This document shows, piece by piece, positions 1 to 5,290 of a stretch of 6,677 nucleotides of DNA. This stretch comes from Deltaproteobacteria bacterium. Its GTDB lineage: Bacteria > Desulfobacterota > Desulfovibrionia > Desulfovibrionales > Desulfovibrionaceae. Location: assembly GCA_031280335.1 (NCBI GenBank), contig JAITGZ010000136.1, forward strand, positions 1 to 6,677, given 5' to 3'. The position numbers and the translations under genes are program-made. The notes beneath the pieces are model-generated. The model was not told the DNA's origin, did no database searches, and was given only the letters and a program-made list of their open reading frames with translations. How positions within the stretch are numbered: position 1 is the stretch's first letter; each line of letters starts with the position of its first letter.

Positions 1-708
1 ATATACGGGCAGGTAATGTCCGTATTTGCTGTGCGAGAGAACCAGGGGGGAGACGTTGTCCAGAATATAGACCTCGTCGTCCACATAGGCGGCCAGCACC
101 GCATGGTCGATGTTGCGTATTTTGTCTCTCAGGGCGACCACGCGCAGGTTTTCGGGTTTGAAGCCCAGCTCGATCAGGGCGAACATTTTGGAGATGGAGT
201 AATCCTCGCAGTCGCCGGATTTGGCCAGAAACTCCGCCGGGGTGGCCCAATAATCAATAAGGCCGTAAACATCCATATCCGTGCGGTAGGGCCAGAGGTT
301 GATGAATTTATTTACAGCCTGGAGTTTTTGCAGGGGCGCGGCATTGCGGTTTTCAGCCTTGATGCCCGCCCATGCCTGGGCCTCGGCGTGGCGTCCGGCG
401 GAGCGCAGGTCTTCGCTTATGCCGGTTTTTCCGGCGCACATGCGCAGCACGCGTTCCCATTGCGGCATGCCTTTGATGACGCTGCGAAATTCCACCGTGC
501 CGAAAAGGCGGCTGGGGGCGTATTGCACGTTGCTGGGGGCGGCGGGGCGCTGCGGCATTTTGCTCCAGTCCACGCCCACCTGCGGCCGCTCCAGGGTCAG
601 GGTGCGCGCCATGAAAGGGATAAAGGAAAGGAGCAAAAGGCAGGACAGGCTCAATAAGCTTCGGATTTGCCGGGCCGAAGGCCGACGGCCTTCGGCCGCG
701 GCAAGCAT
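1..708 (-). CDS. lapG: LapG-like periplasmic cysteine protease (transglutaminase-like, peptidase C93 family), 3' end cut by window edge
   Basis: Read on the minus strand from the ATG at 708-706, the frame stays open for 236 codons to the left edge. It is hidden because the stop lies outside the window. The N-terminus is basic (R8, R9, R13, R16) followed by a hydrophobic stretch at about residues 18-33, which fits a Sec signal peptide. The mature part carries the family core: YGLIDYWATPAEFL (148-161), then GDCEDY with the nucleophile Cys167, DHAVL with His202, and LDN with Asp217. The Cys-His spacing of 35 matches LapG as I remember it. D166, E168 and D169 sit where LapG binds calcium. In the known family LapG cleaves a giant adhesin near its N-terminus in the periplasm and is restrained by c-di-GMP-bound LapD. 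The gene follows lapC with a one-base overlap (TGATG), so translation is probably coupled. Only a short C-terminal piece should be missing. The activity and substrate are inferred from the family. Confidence 0.93.
   Translation of the reverse strand, partial: MLAAAEGRRPSARQIRSLLSLSCLLLLSFIPFMARTLTLERPQVGVDWSKMPQRPAAPSNVQYAPSRLFGTVEFRSVIKGMPQWERVLRMCAGKTGISEDLRSAGRHAEAQAWAGIKAENRNAAPLQKLQAVNKFINLWPYRTDMDVYGLIDYWATPAEFLAKSGDCEDYSISKMFALIELGFKPENLRVVALRDKIRNIDHAVLAAYVDDEVYILDNVSPLVLSHSKYGHYLPVY
673..697. repeat. Perfect 11-bp inverted repeat (hairpin) in the first codons of lapG
   Basis: GGCCGAAGGCC (673-683) and GGCCTTCGGCC (687-697) are exact reverse complements separated by three bases (GAC). 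The structure lies within about codons 4-12 of lapG, just after the start codon and 11 bases from the lapC stop. There is no T-tract after it on the minus strand, so it does not look like an intrinsic terminator. A stem this GC-rich in the ribosome footprint could lower LapG synthesis relative to LapC, or stabilise the upstream mRNA. That role is inference. Confidence 0.85.
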
Positions 709-2159
709 CAGCGTTCCCGTAAGGCGTTCTGCCTGGCCTTGAATATGGGCTTGAGCAGATAATCCAGCACGCTCTTCTTGCCGGTAATGATATCCACCTG
801 GGCGGTCATGCCGGGCATGATTTCATAGTCATTGCCGTTGTGGTGGATGGCATTGTCCGTGGTCAGCAGCCTGACCTGATAGTAAATTTCGCCCCGGTTG
901 TCCTCAAAGGTGTCGTCGCTGATGCTTTCCAGGGTGGCGTCCAGGCCGCCGTAAATGGAAAACTCGTAGGCGCTGATTTTGATCACGGCGCGCTGTTTTT
1001 TGGAGGAATCTTCAGAGGTGTAAAGAAAGGAGCGATCCGCCGGGCTGACCCTGGCCTCCACCAGAAGCTTGTCATCCACGGGCAGTATCTCCATAATGGT
1101 CGCGCCGGGCGGTACGGAACCGCCCACGGTGTTGATCAAAATGCGTTTGACCTTGCCGCGCACCGGCGAACGCAAATCCGTGCGCCTGACCATATCGCCT
1201 CTGGCGGAGAGCAGGGTGGTTACCGAGTTCAGGGCCACGGTCTTTTCGTTGATCTCCGCCTGGATGATACTCTGCCATTCCAGGCGGCGGGCGTTGATTT
1301 TTTCCGCCGCCGCGGTTACCGCGCTTCTGGTTCTGGAAATGGTCTGGGTGGTGGTGTTCAGGTCGCCGCGCAGCGAACTGACGCTTTGCTCCAGGTTCAT
1401 ATAGTCCATACGGGAATAAATATTCTTTTCCATCAGCGGTCTGGCCAGATCCCGGCGTTCCGTGGACAGGCGCAGATTTTCGGTTATGCTTTTGAGCCGT
1501 TCTTCGGATTCCTGCACCTCGCGCCGGCGCTGTTCCAGTTCCGCTTCCAGGGTGCGCAGTTCTGTGCGGCGCTGATCCTGGTGCGCCTGGTACAGTTCCA
1601 TCTGTCCGCGCACTATGCCGGGGTAGGCCGCGGTCATGCTGGACAGAAATATGGGTTCTTTGCCGGCCCGTTCCGCCTGCAACCGGATGATTTCGGCCTG
1701 CAGGGACGCCTGGCTGTCTTTCTGCTCCTGCAGGGTACTTTCAGCCATGGCGTTGGAGATGCGGGCTAAAGTCTGACCTTCTTCCACCTCATCCCCCTGG
1801 CGCACCAGCAAGGTATCCAGCACGCCGCCCTCCAGATATTGAATCTCCTGAATGGATTGGGCCGGCACCACATGCCCCTGGGCCTTGGTTACCTCATCCA
1901 GGCGGGTCATATAGGCCCAAAAGATGATGGCCCCAAAAAACAGCACCACCGTCAGCGAAAGAATGTAGGTTCTGGGCTTGCCCCGGCGCATGATGGCCGC
2001 GTCCGCCTCGCTCATGAATTCCAGATCCAGGGCGCTGATCTGCGCGTCAAAGAGCATACCGCCGCGCGGCCGCTGCATGGGCTTGGGCGCTTCGGGCGGG
2101 TTGGCCTTATCCGTTTCTTTTTTGAAGGCCGCCATCTTGGCCGCATTGGCATCAGCCAT
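708..2159 (-). CDS. lapC: HlyD-family type I secretion membrane fusion (periplasmic adaptor) protein, LapC-like
   Basis: The gene encodes 483 residues, the usual size for this family. The ATG at 2159-2157 has a good ribosome binding site (GAGG, 8 bases upstream). About 63 polar cytoplasmic residues precede one membrane helix at about 65-84 (ILSLTVVLFFGAIIFWAY). The first half of the lipoyl/barrel-sandwich domain follows (IQEIQYLEGGVLDTLLVRQG, 103-122). A long charged coiled coil runs from about 138 to 320, and the second lipoyl half is DLRSPVRGKVKRILINTVGG (328-347). The C-terminus has the HlyD-type ending PGMTAQVDIITGKKSVLDYL (449-468). The protein should bridge the inner-membrane ABC transporter and the TolC channel. 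It lies downstream of lapB but 404 bp away, and overlaps lapG by one base. The family call is firm. The specific name LapC rests on the neighbouring LapG and LapB-type genes. Confidence 0.95.
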   Translation of the reverse strand: MADANAAKMAAFKKETDKANPPEAPKPMQRPRGGMLFDAQISALDLEFMSEADAAIMRRGKPRTYILSLTVVLFFGAIIFWAYMTRLDEVTKAQGHVVPAQSIQEIQYLEGGVLDTLLVRQGDEVEEGQTLARISNAMAESTLQEQKDSQASLQAEIIRLQAERAGKEPIFLSSMTAAYPGIVRGQMELYQAHQDQRRTELRTLEAELEQRRREVQESEERLKSITENLRLSTERRDLARPLMEKNIYSRMDYMNLEQSVSSLRGDLNTTTQTISRTRSAVTAAAEKINARRLEWQSIIQAEINEKTVALNSVTTLLSARGDMVRRTDLRSPVRGKVKRILINTVGGSVPPGATIMEILPVDDKLLVEARVSPADRSFLYTSEDSSKKQRAVIKISAYEFSIYGGLDATLESISDDTFEDNRGEIYYQVRLLTTDNAIHHNGNDYEIMPGMTAQVDIITGKKSVLDYLLKPIFKARQNALRER

Positions 2160-2221
2160 AGTGTTACCCTCGGTTAAAAGCTTGCCTCTACGCCTCTAAG
2201 GTACGCCCCATCCATCTTGCA

Positions 2222-2227
2222 ATTATA
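2222..2227 (-). promoter_or_regulatory. Possible -10 box (TATAAT) for lapC on the minus strand
   Basis: The minus strand reads TATAAT exactly at 2227-2222, about 63 bases upstream of the lapC ATG and just outside the left end of the MITE-like element. The hexamers at 16-18 bp spacing upstream (around 2244-2251) do not resemble TTGACA, and there is no TG extension. The local AT-richness makes a chance match quite possible, so this is a weak candidate. Confidence 0.25.
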
Positions 2228-2379
2228 TAATTCTAAGGAAACGCTGATTTATTCTCTTGAGGTGCCTTGCCGTTGTGCAGAGGGGGGGGCAGAGGTAAAG
2301 CAACGCCTGGGCAAACATGCCCCTTTTGCCCCCTCAAACTCCCCCGGCAGGGAGCTGAGCCCCCTGCACCCCGCATACG

Positions 2380-2404
2380 TTTTCAGTCGCAAAGCGGCTG
2401 AAAA
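2380..2404. repeat. Near-perfect 11-bp hairpin inside the MITE-like element
   Basis: TTTTCAGTCGC (2380-2390) pairs with GCGGCTGAAAA (2394-2404) across an AAA loop, with one non-Watson-Crick position. The T/A-rich stem ends resemble bidirectional intrinsic terminators, but no free T-tract follows on either strand, so termination is only a possibility. Confidence 0.7.
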
Positions 2405-2417
2405 ACAGTAAGGGGGT

Positions 2418-2440
2418 CTGGGGGGAATTATTCCCCCCAG
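2418..2440. repeat. Perfect 11-bp palindrome with 1-base centre inside the MITE-like element
   Basis: CTGGGGGGAAT (2418-2428) and ATTCCCCCCAG (2430-2440) are exact reverse complements around a single T. In RNA this would form a very stable stem, in either direction, within any lapB-lapC read-through transcript. It has no T-tract of its own. Confidence 0.85.
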
Positions 2441-2445
2441 CGGGG

Positions 2446-2464
2446 TTCGGGGCGGAGCCCCGAA
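2446..2464. repeat. Perfect 8-bp hairpin adjacent to the right end of the MITE-like element
   Basis: TTCGGGGC (2446-2453) and GCCCCGAA (2457-2464) pair exactly over a GGA loop. The last bases run into the right terminal repeat. I recall this type of palindrome as common between genes in Desulfovibrio-like genomes. That is recollection and not a search result. Confidence 0.8.
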
Positions 2465-2509
2465 TTAATCAGTGTTTTCCTAAAGCTAAAATGCTTTCTT
2501 TATGAGATC

Positions 2510-2537
2510 ATTTTAATAATCTTTGCCGTCAAGTCAA
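2510..2537 (-). promoter_or_regulatory. Possible sigma-70-type promoter downstream of lapB, reading toward lapC
   Basis: On the minus strand TTGACT (2537-2532) is followed after 16 bases by TAAAAT (2515-2510), each five of six to the consensus. It starts 27 bases after the lapB stop codon. If active it would transcribe through the MITE-like element to lapC and lapG, giving a leader of roughly 340 bases. The region is AT-rich, so chance similarity cannot be excluded. Confidence 0.35.
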
Positions 2538-2563
2538 GCGGCGGATTGTGGGTGATGCGATAA

Positions 2564-4930
2564 TCAGGCGCTTCTGGGGGCTTGCACCGCTTTGGCCTGC
2601 AAGCGCTGTCCGCCTGCGGGCGGTCCCCCGCGCCCGCCGCCGCTGCGTCCGGCGGCGGCTTTGCCCTGCTGTTGGCGCAGGTAGTTGAGTACATCGTCTT
2701 TGGGGCCGTCGGCGGTGATACGCCCGTTTTCCATGATGACCAGACGCTTGACCAGATCCAGTACGCTCAGGCGATGGGTGATGAGTACCAGGGTTTTGTT
2801 GCCCAGAATGGATCCCAGACGCTGTTTGAAGCGAAATTCCGAACTGTTGTCCATGTTGCTGGTGGGTTCATCGAAAATTAGGATTTCCGGGTCGCGCAGC
2901 AAGGCGCGCGCAATGGCGACGGACTGGCGCTGCCCGCCGGATATGTTCATGCCGCGCTCGCCCACCTGCATACCGAAACCGGCGGGGTTGTTGCGTACAA
3001 AGTCGGCCACCCCGGCGATGCTGGCCGCGCGCAGAATCATGCGATCATCCACATTGATGCAGCCAAAGGCGATGTTGTCGCGCACCGATCCGTAAAAAAG
3101 GTAGTTGTCTTGGGAGACATAGCCGAATTTATGGCGCAGGGTGGTGGTGTCCAGCTGGCGTATATCCACTCCGCCCAGTTTTACCGCGCCCTCGGTGGGC
3201 TGATACAGACCCACGCAGAGGCGTCCGAAAGAGCTTTTGCCCGAACCCATGGAGCCGATGATGCCCACCTTGTCGCCCGGAGGGATGTTGATGTTGATGT
3301 TCTCCAGGGCATAGCGTTCGCTTTGCGGGTATTTGAAAGAGACCCCCTCCATCTGCACTGACGGTTCCAGGTCGCCGAACTCCACATAGCTGTCATCGGC
3401 CACGTTTTCTATGGGGATCTGCATGAGTTGATCCAGGGCGCGCAGGGCTATGCGGGACTGCTGCAAGCGGGAGAACATGCCGGCAAGCTGGGAAAGCGGG
3501 GCCATGGCCCGTCCGGCGAGCATATTGCTGGCGATGATGCCGCCCATGGTGATGCTCCCGTCCAGGGTGAGATAGACTCCGAAGATGATGAGCCCCACGC
3601 TGACCATCTGGGTAAGCAGAATGGAAATGGTGGAGGAAAGCGTGCTCATGCTCTTGCTGTGGGCGCTGGAAAGGGCGCTCATGTTGACCACCTTGTCCCA
3701 TACGTTCTGCATGCGTCCTTCGGCCATACTGGTTTTGACCGTCTCCAGCCCGTTGATGATTTCCACCAGCAGGGCGTTTTTCTGCATGTTCTCCTTAAAG
3801 CCTTTTTCCGTGATCTGCTGCATGGGCAATTGAAGGAAGATGCCCACCAGCAGCACTATGGGTATGGAGCAAAGGGGCACAAAGACCAGCTGGCCGCCGA
3901 TGAGGGCGATGATGCCCAGAAAGACGACCAGAAAGGGCAGGTCCACCACGGCGGTCATGGTGGAAGAGCTGAAAAAATCGCGCAGGGATTCGAATTCACG
4001 CAGGTTATTGGCCAGAGATCCGGTGGATTCAGGCTTATAGTCCAGGCGCATGGCCAGCACATGCTGCATAAGCTTGCCGGCCATGATCACATCGGCGTTG
4101 CGCCCGGCCGTATCCACAAAATAACCGCGCAGGTTGCGTAAAATAAAATCAAAGACATAGGCAATGAGGATGCCGGTGGATAAGGTCCAGAGCGTTTCCA
4201 GGGCGTTCACGCCGTTGGGCACCACCCGGTCATAGACGTTCATAAAGAAAAGAGGAGCGGCCAGGGCGAGCAGGTTGACCACCGTGCTGGCCAGAAACAC
4301 GTGCTTGTAAATGGGCAAAAAACTGGCCAGGGTGCCCCAAAACCAGCGGCTGTGATCGAACAGCTTGATTTTGCTGGCTCTGGCGTCCAGCCGGGCAGCC
4401 ATTTTGACAAAGACGGCGTAGCCGATATATTCTTTTTCCAGGGCCGCGCGAGGGATGCTTCGTTCTGAAGTGCCCCGCTCGGCAAATATGACGGAGGCCG
4501 TATCCTCATCCAAACCCAGCAGGATGCAGGCGTTGTTGTTCTGCAGCATGAGGATGCAGGGCATGGTCAGGGATGAAATGTGGCTCAATTTTGGCTTGGA
4601 GATTATGCCCGCCTCAATGCCGGCGGCGCGGGCCGCGTTCATAATGAGCGAGGGCCTGTTGCCGGCCTGACCGGCGGGCAGGGAGGAGGCGATGACATTG
4701 GCCGAAATGGGCCGTCCTTCGCGTTTGGCCAGCAAAGTCAGGCATTGGAGCAAGGGCGGATGGTACTCAATATCCGCCGGGCTTGGCTCCACCATATAAT
4801 TGTCATCTGACCCGGAAGGCGGGCGTACGATAGGTGCCGGCTCGTTCTGGGCCAAGTCGGCATCAGGCGCCGCGGTCTGGTCTTGACCCGCAGCCGCCGC
4901 GCCGCTCGGACTGGATGGCATATTTGACAT
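2564..4930 (-). CDS. lapB: LapB/LssB-type type I secretion ABC transporter (permease-ATPase) with degenerate C39-like domain
   Basis: I chose the ATG at 4930-4928 (788 residues). A GTG at 4933 directly before it is equally possible. AAGGA lies 9 bases upstream of the ATG and 6 upstream of the GTG. Residues 1-54 are a low-complexity S/P/A/D-rich tail. Residues 55-180 form a C39-like domain (PLLQCLTLLAKREGRP) lacking a convincing catalytic Cys-His-Asp set, so it should bind the substrate without cutting it. The membrane domain spans about 198-490. The ATPase has Walker A GSMGSGKSS (Lys565), Q-loop Gln607, signature ISGGQ (663-667), Walker B ILIFDEP with Glu688, and H-loop His719, so it looks fully active. 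A G/R/P-rich tail follows from about 755. The protein powers adhesin export from the cytoplasm with LapC and the TolC channel. It is longer than the roughly 720 residues I recall for LapB, because of both tails. Confidence 0.95.
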   Translation of the reverse strand: MSNMPSSPSGAAAAGQDQTAAPDADLAQNEPAPIVRPPSGSDDNYMVEPSPADIEYHPPLLQCLTLLAKREGRPISANVIASSLPAGQAGNRPSLIMNAARAAGIEAGIISKPKLSHISSLTMPCILMLQNNNACILLGLDEDTASVIFAERGTSERSIPRAALEKEYIGYAVFVKMAARLDARASKIKLFDHSRWFWGTLASFLPIYKHVFLASTVVNLLALAAPLFFMNVYDRVVPNGVNALETLWTLSTGILIAYVFDFILRNLRGYFVDTAGRNADVIMAGKLMQHVLAMRLDYKPESTGSLANNLREFESLRDFFSSSTMTAVVDLPFLVVFLGIIALIGGQLVFVPLCSIPIVLLVGIFLQLPMQQITEKGFKENMQKNALLVEIINGLETVKTSMAEGRMQNVWDKVVNMSALSSAHSKSMSTLSSTISILLTQMVSVGLIIFGVYLTLDGSITMGGIIASNMLAGRAMAPLSQLAGMFSRLQQSRIALRALDQLMQIPIENVADDSYVEFGDLEPSVQMEGVSFKYPQSERYALENININIPPGDKVGIIGSMGSGKSSFGRLCVGLYQPTEGAVKLGGVDIRQLDTTTLRHKFGYVSQDNYLFYGSVRDNIAFGCINVDDRMILRAASIAGVADFVRNNPAGFGMQVGERGMNISGGQRQSVAIARALLRDPEILIFDEPTSNMDNSSEFRFKQRLGSILGNKTLVLITHRLSVLDLVKRLVIMENGRITADGPKDDVLNYLRQQQGKAAAGRSGGGRGGPPAGGQRLQAKAVQAPRSA

Positions 4931-4991
4931 CACGTTTTATCCTTTCTGAAGACAATATCGGCTGTCCGGCGCATTCCTTTAGTGAAAAGCG

Positions 4992-5008
4992 TTTTGTTTA
5001 ACACAAAA
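4992..5008. promoter_or_regulatory. AT-rich inverted repeat upstream of lapB, possible operator
   Basis: TTTTGT (4992-4997) and ACAAAA (5003-5008) are exact inverted arms around TTAAC. The site is centred about 70 bases before the lapB start. It does not match the FNR, CRP or Fur consensus that I know. It could be a repressor or activator site, or chance in AT-rich DNA. Confidence 0.3.
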
Positions 5009-5153
5009 TAAGACCGCGCCCTAATGTTCTGCGGGTGAATTCCGAAAAGAGAAATGCGGACAGGATATTATGGATGGCCGTCTCAAAACTGCCTTCAGAG
5101 AGAGCGGGTCTGAGGGACGGCACCGTGATCATCGGTTGCGGCGCATGGACTGA

Positions 5154-5181
5154 AAAGGTTTTCCAGTAAAGGTTTTCCAGT
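5154..5181 (+). repeat. Exact 14-bp tandem direct repeat upstream of the lapE promoter
   Basis: AAAGGTTTTCCAGT occurs twice head to tail (5154-5167 and 5168-5181) with no mismatch and no spacer. The second copy ends 14 bases before the proposed -35 box. The position suits a two-site activator or repressor binding region, but a recent replication-slippage duplication would look the same. Confidence 0.8.
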
Positions 5182-5195
5182 TTATTTTTTGTCCC

Positions 5196-5225
5196 TTGAC
5201 GTACGAACCTGGAGCATCTTAATAT
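5196..5225 (+). promoter_or_regulatory. Predicted sigma-70-type promoter for the TolC-family gene
   Basis: TTGACG (5196-5201, five of six to consensus) is followed after 18 bases by TAATAT (5220-5225). Transcription would begin near 5232 and give a leader of about 60 bases before the ATG at 5291. The exact tandem repeat directly upstream and the correct orientation support it. Confidence 0.6.
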
Positions 5226-5260
5226 AAAGGAAGAAGTCTTGCAAGGGAAGCAGACGGGCG

Positions 5261-5278
5261 GAGCGATTCGCTCTTTTT
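5261..5278 (+). promoter_or_regulatory. Leader hairpin with T-tract abutting the lapE ribosome binding site (possible attenuator)
   Basis: GAGCG (5261-5265) pairs with CGCTC (5269-5273) over an ATT loop and is followed by TTTTT (5274-5278). The Shine-Dalgarno AAGGAG (5279-5284) comes immediately after. The layout is that of a weak intrinsic terminator in the leader. The CTCTT stretch can also pair with AGGAG, giving an alternative fold that masks the ribosome binding site. The stem is only 5 bp, so a regulatory role is tentative. Confidence 0.35.
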
Positions 5279-5290
5279 AAGGAGTTTGCT

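Larger units (their letters stand above)
2237..2480. mobile_element. MITE-like non-autonomous element with terminal inverted repeats
   Basis: The left end reads GGAAACGCTGATTTATTC (2237-2254). The right end, read on the minus strand, is GGAAAACACTGATTAATTC (2480-2462). They match over almost their whole length apart from one inserted base and two substitutions. Both ends are flanked by TAA (2234-2236 and 2481-2483), which could be a 3-bp target duplication; a 3-bp site is short enough to arise by chance. The interior has no coding capacity and holds several GC-rich palindromes. The size, inverted ends and lack of a transposase fit a MITE or a dispersed palindromic repeat. The source transposon family is not identified from the sequence alone. 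Confidence 0.62.
2160..2563. other. Intergenic gap between lapB and lapC, mostly filled by a MITE-like repeat
   Basis: No credible gene lies in these 404 bases; short open frames here have no recognisable product. On the minus strand, lapB ends at 2564, then come about 80 AT-rich bases with a possible promoter, the inverted-repeat element at 2237-2480, and about 75 bases leading to the lapC start. The last part contains an exact TATAAT and the lapC ribosome binding site. A G8 run sits at 2282-2289 and a small hairpin (GGGCA/TGCCC) at 2309-2322. The gap is out of character with the one-base lapC-lapG junction. Confidence 0.8.
4931..5290. other. Divergent control region between lapB and the TolC-family gene
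   Basis: These 360 bases separate the two start codons and hold no convincing gene. On the right half I see a good plus-strand promoter (5196-5225), a 14-bp tandem repeat upstream of it, and a hairpin with T-tract before the ribosome binding site. On the left half there is an AT-rich inverted repeat at 4992-5008 and the lapB ribosome binding site. I could not find a convincing promoter for lapB. An imperfect hairpin (5092-5099 with 5109-5116) lies in the middle. Confidence 0.8.

Noticed and set aside
16..657. Plus-strand open frame of 213 codons over lapG
   Set aside because: It lies antisense to the lapG frame, which has a recognisable catalytic triad and family motifs. The plus-strand translation is low-complexity Gly/His/Ala-rich and resembles no family.
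840..1769. Long plus-strand open frame (309 codons) antisense to lapC
   Set aside because: It is a GC-rich shadow of the lapC coding strand, with no ribosome site and no domain that I recognise.
2304..2400. Possible c-di-GMP (GEMM-I) riboswitch, suggested by GGGCAAAC at 2309 and CGCAAAGC at 2388
   Set aside because: The two motifs are about 77 bases apart, too far for GEMM, and the receptor and P1 stems are absent. They are on the plus strand, antisense to lapC and lapB. Both are explained by small hairpins in the MITE-like element.
2380..2464. Classical intrinsic terminator for lapB
   Set aside because: The stems are strong but no free T-tract follows on the minus strand. I therefore list them as repeats and treat termination only as a possibility.
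3428..4141. Plus-strand open frame (237 codons) antisense to lapB
   Set aside because: It is a shadow of the membrane domain of lapB. The His/Gly/Gln-rich translation is typical of an antisense frame.
4992..5008. FNR or CRP site
   Set aside because: The arms TTTTGT/ACAAAA do not match TTGAT-N4-ATCAA or TGTGA-N6-TCACA.
5117..5140. Sigma-54 promoter suggested by GGCAC followed by TTGC
   Set aside because: The two halves are about 12 bases apart, whereas the -24/-12 elements need about 5.
5070..5153. 27-codon plus-strand open frame in the divergent region
   Set aside because: It has an ATG with AGGA only four bases upstream and no promoter that I can see. Its Arg-rich translation matches nothing known, and chance is the simpler explanation.
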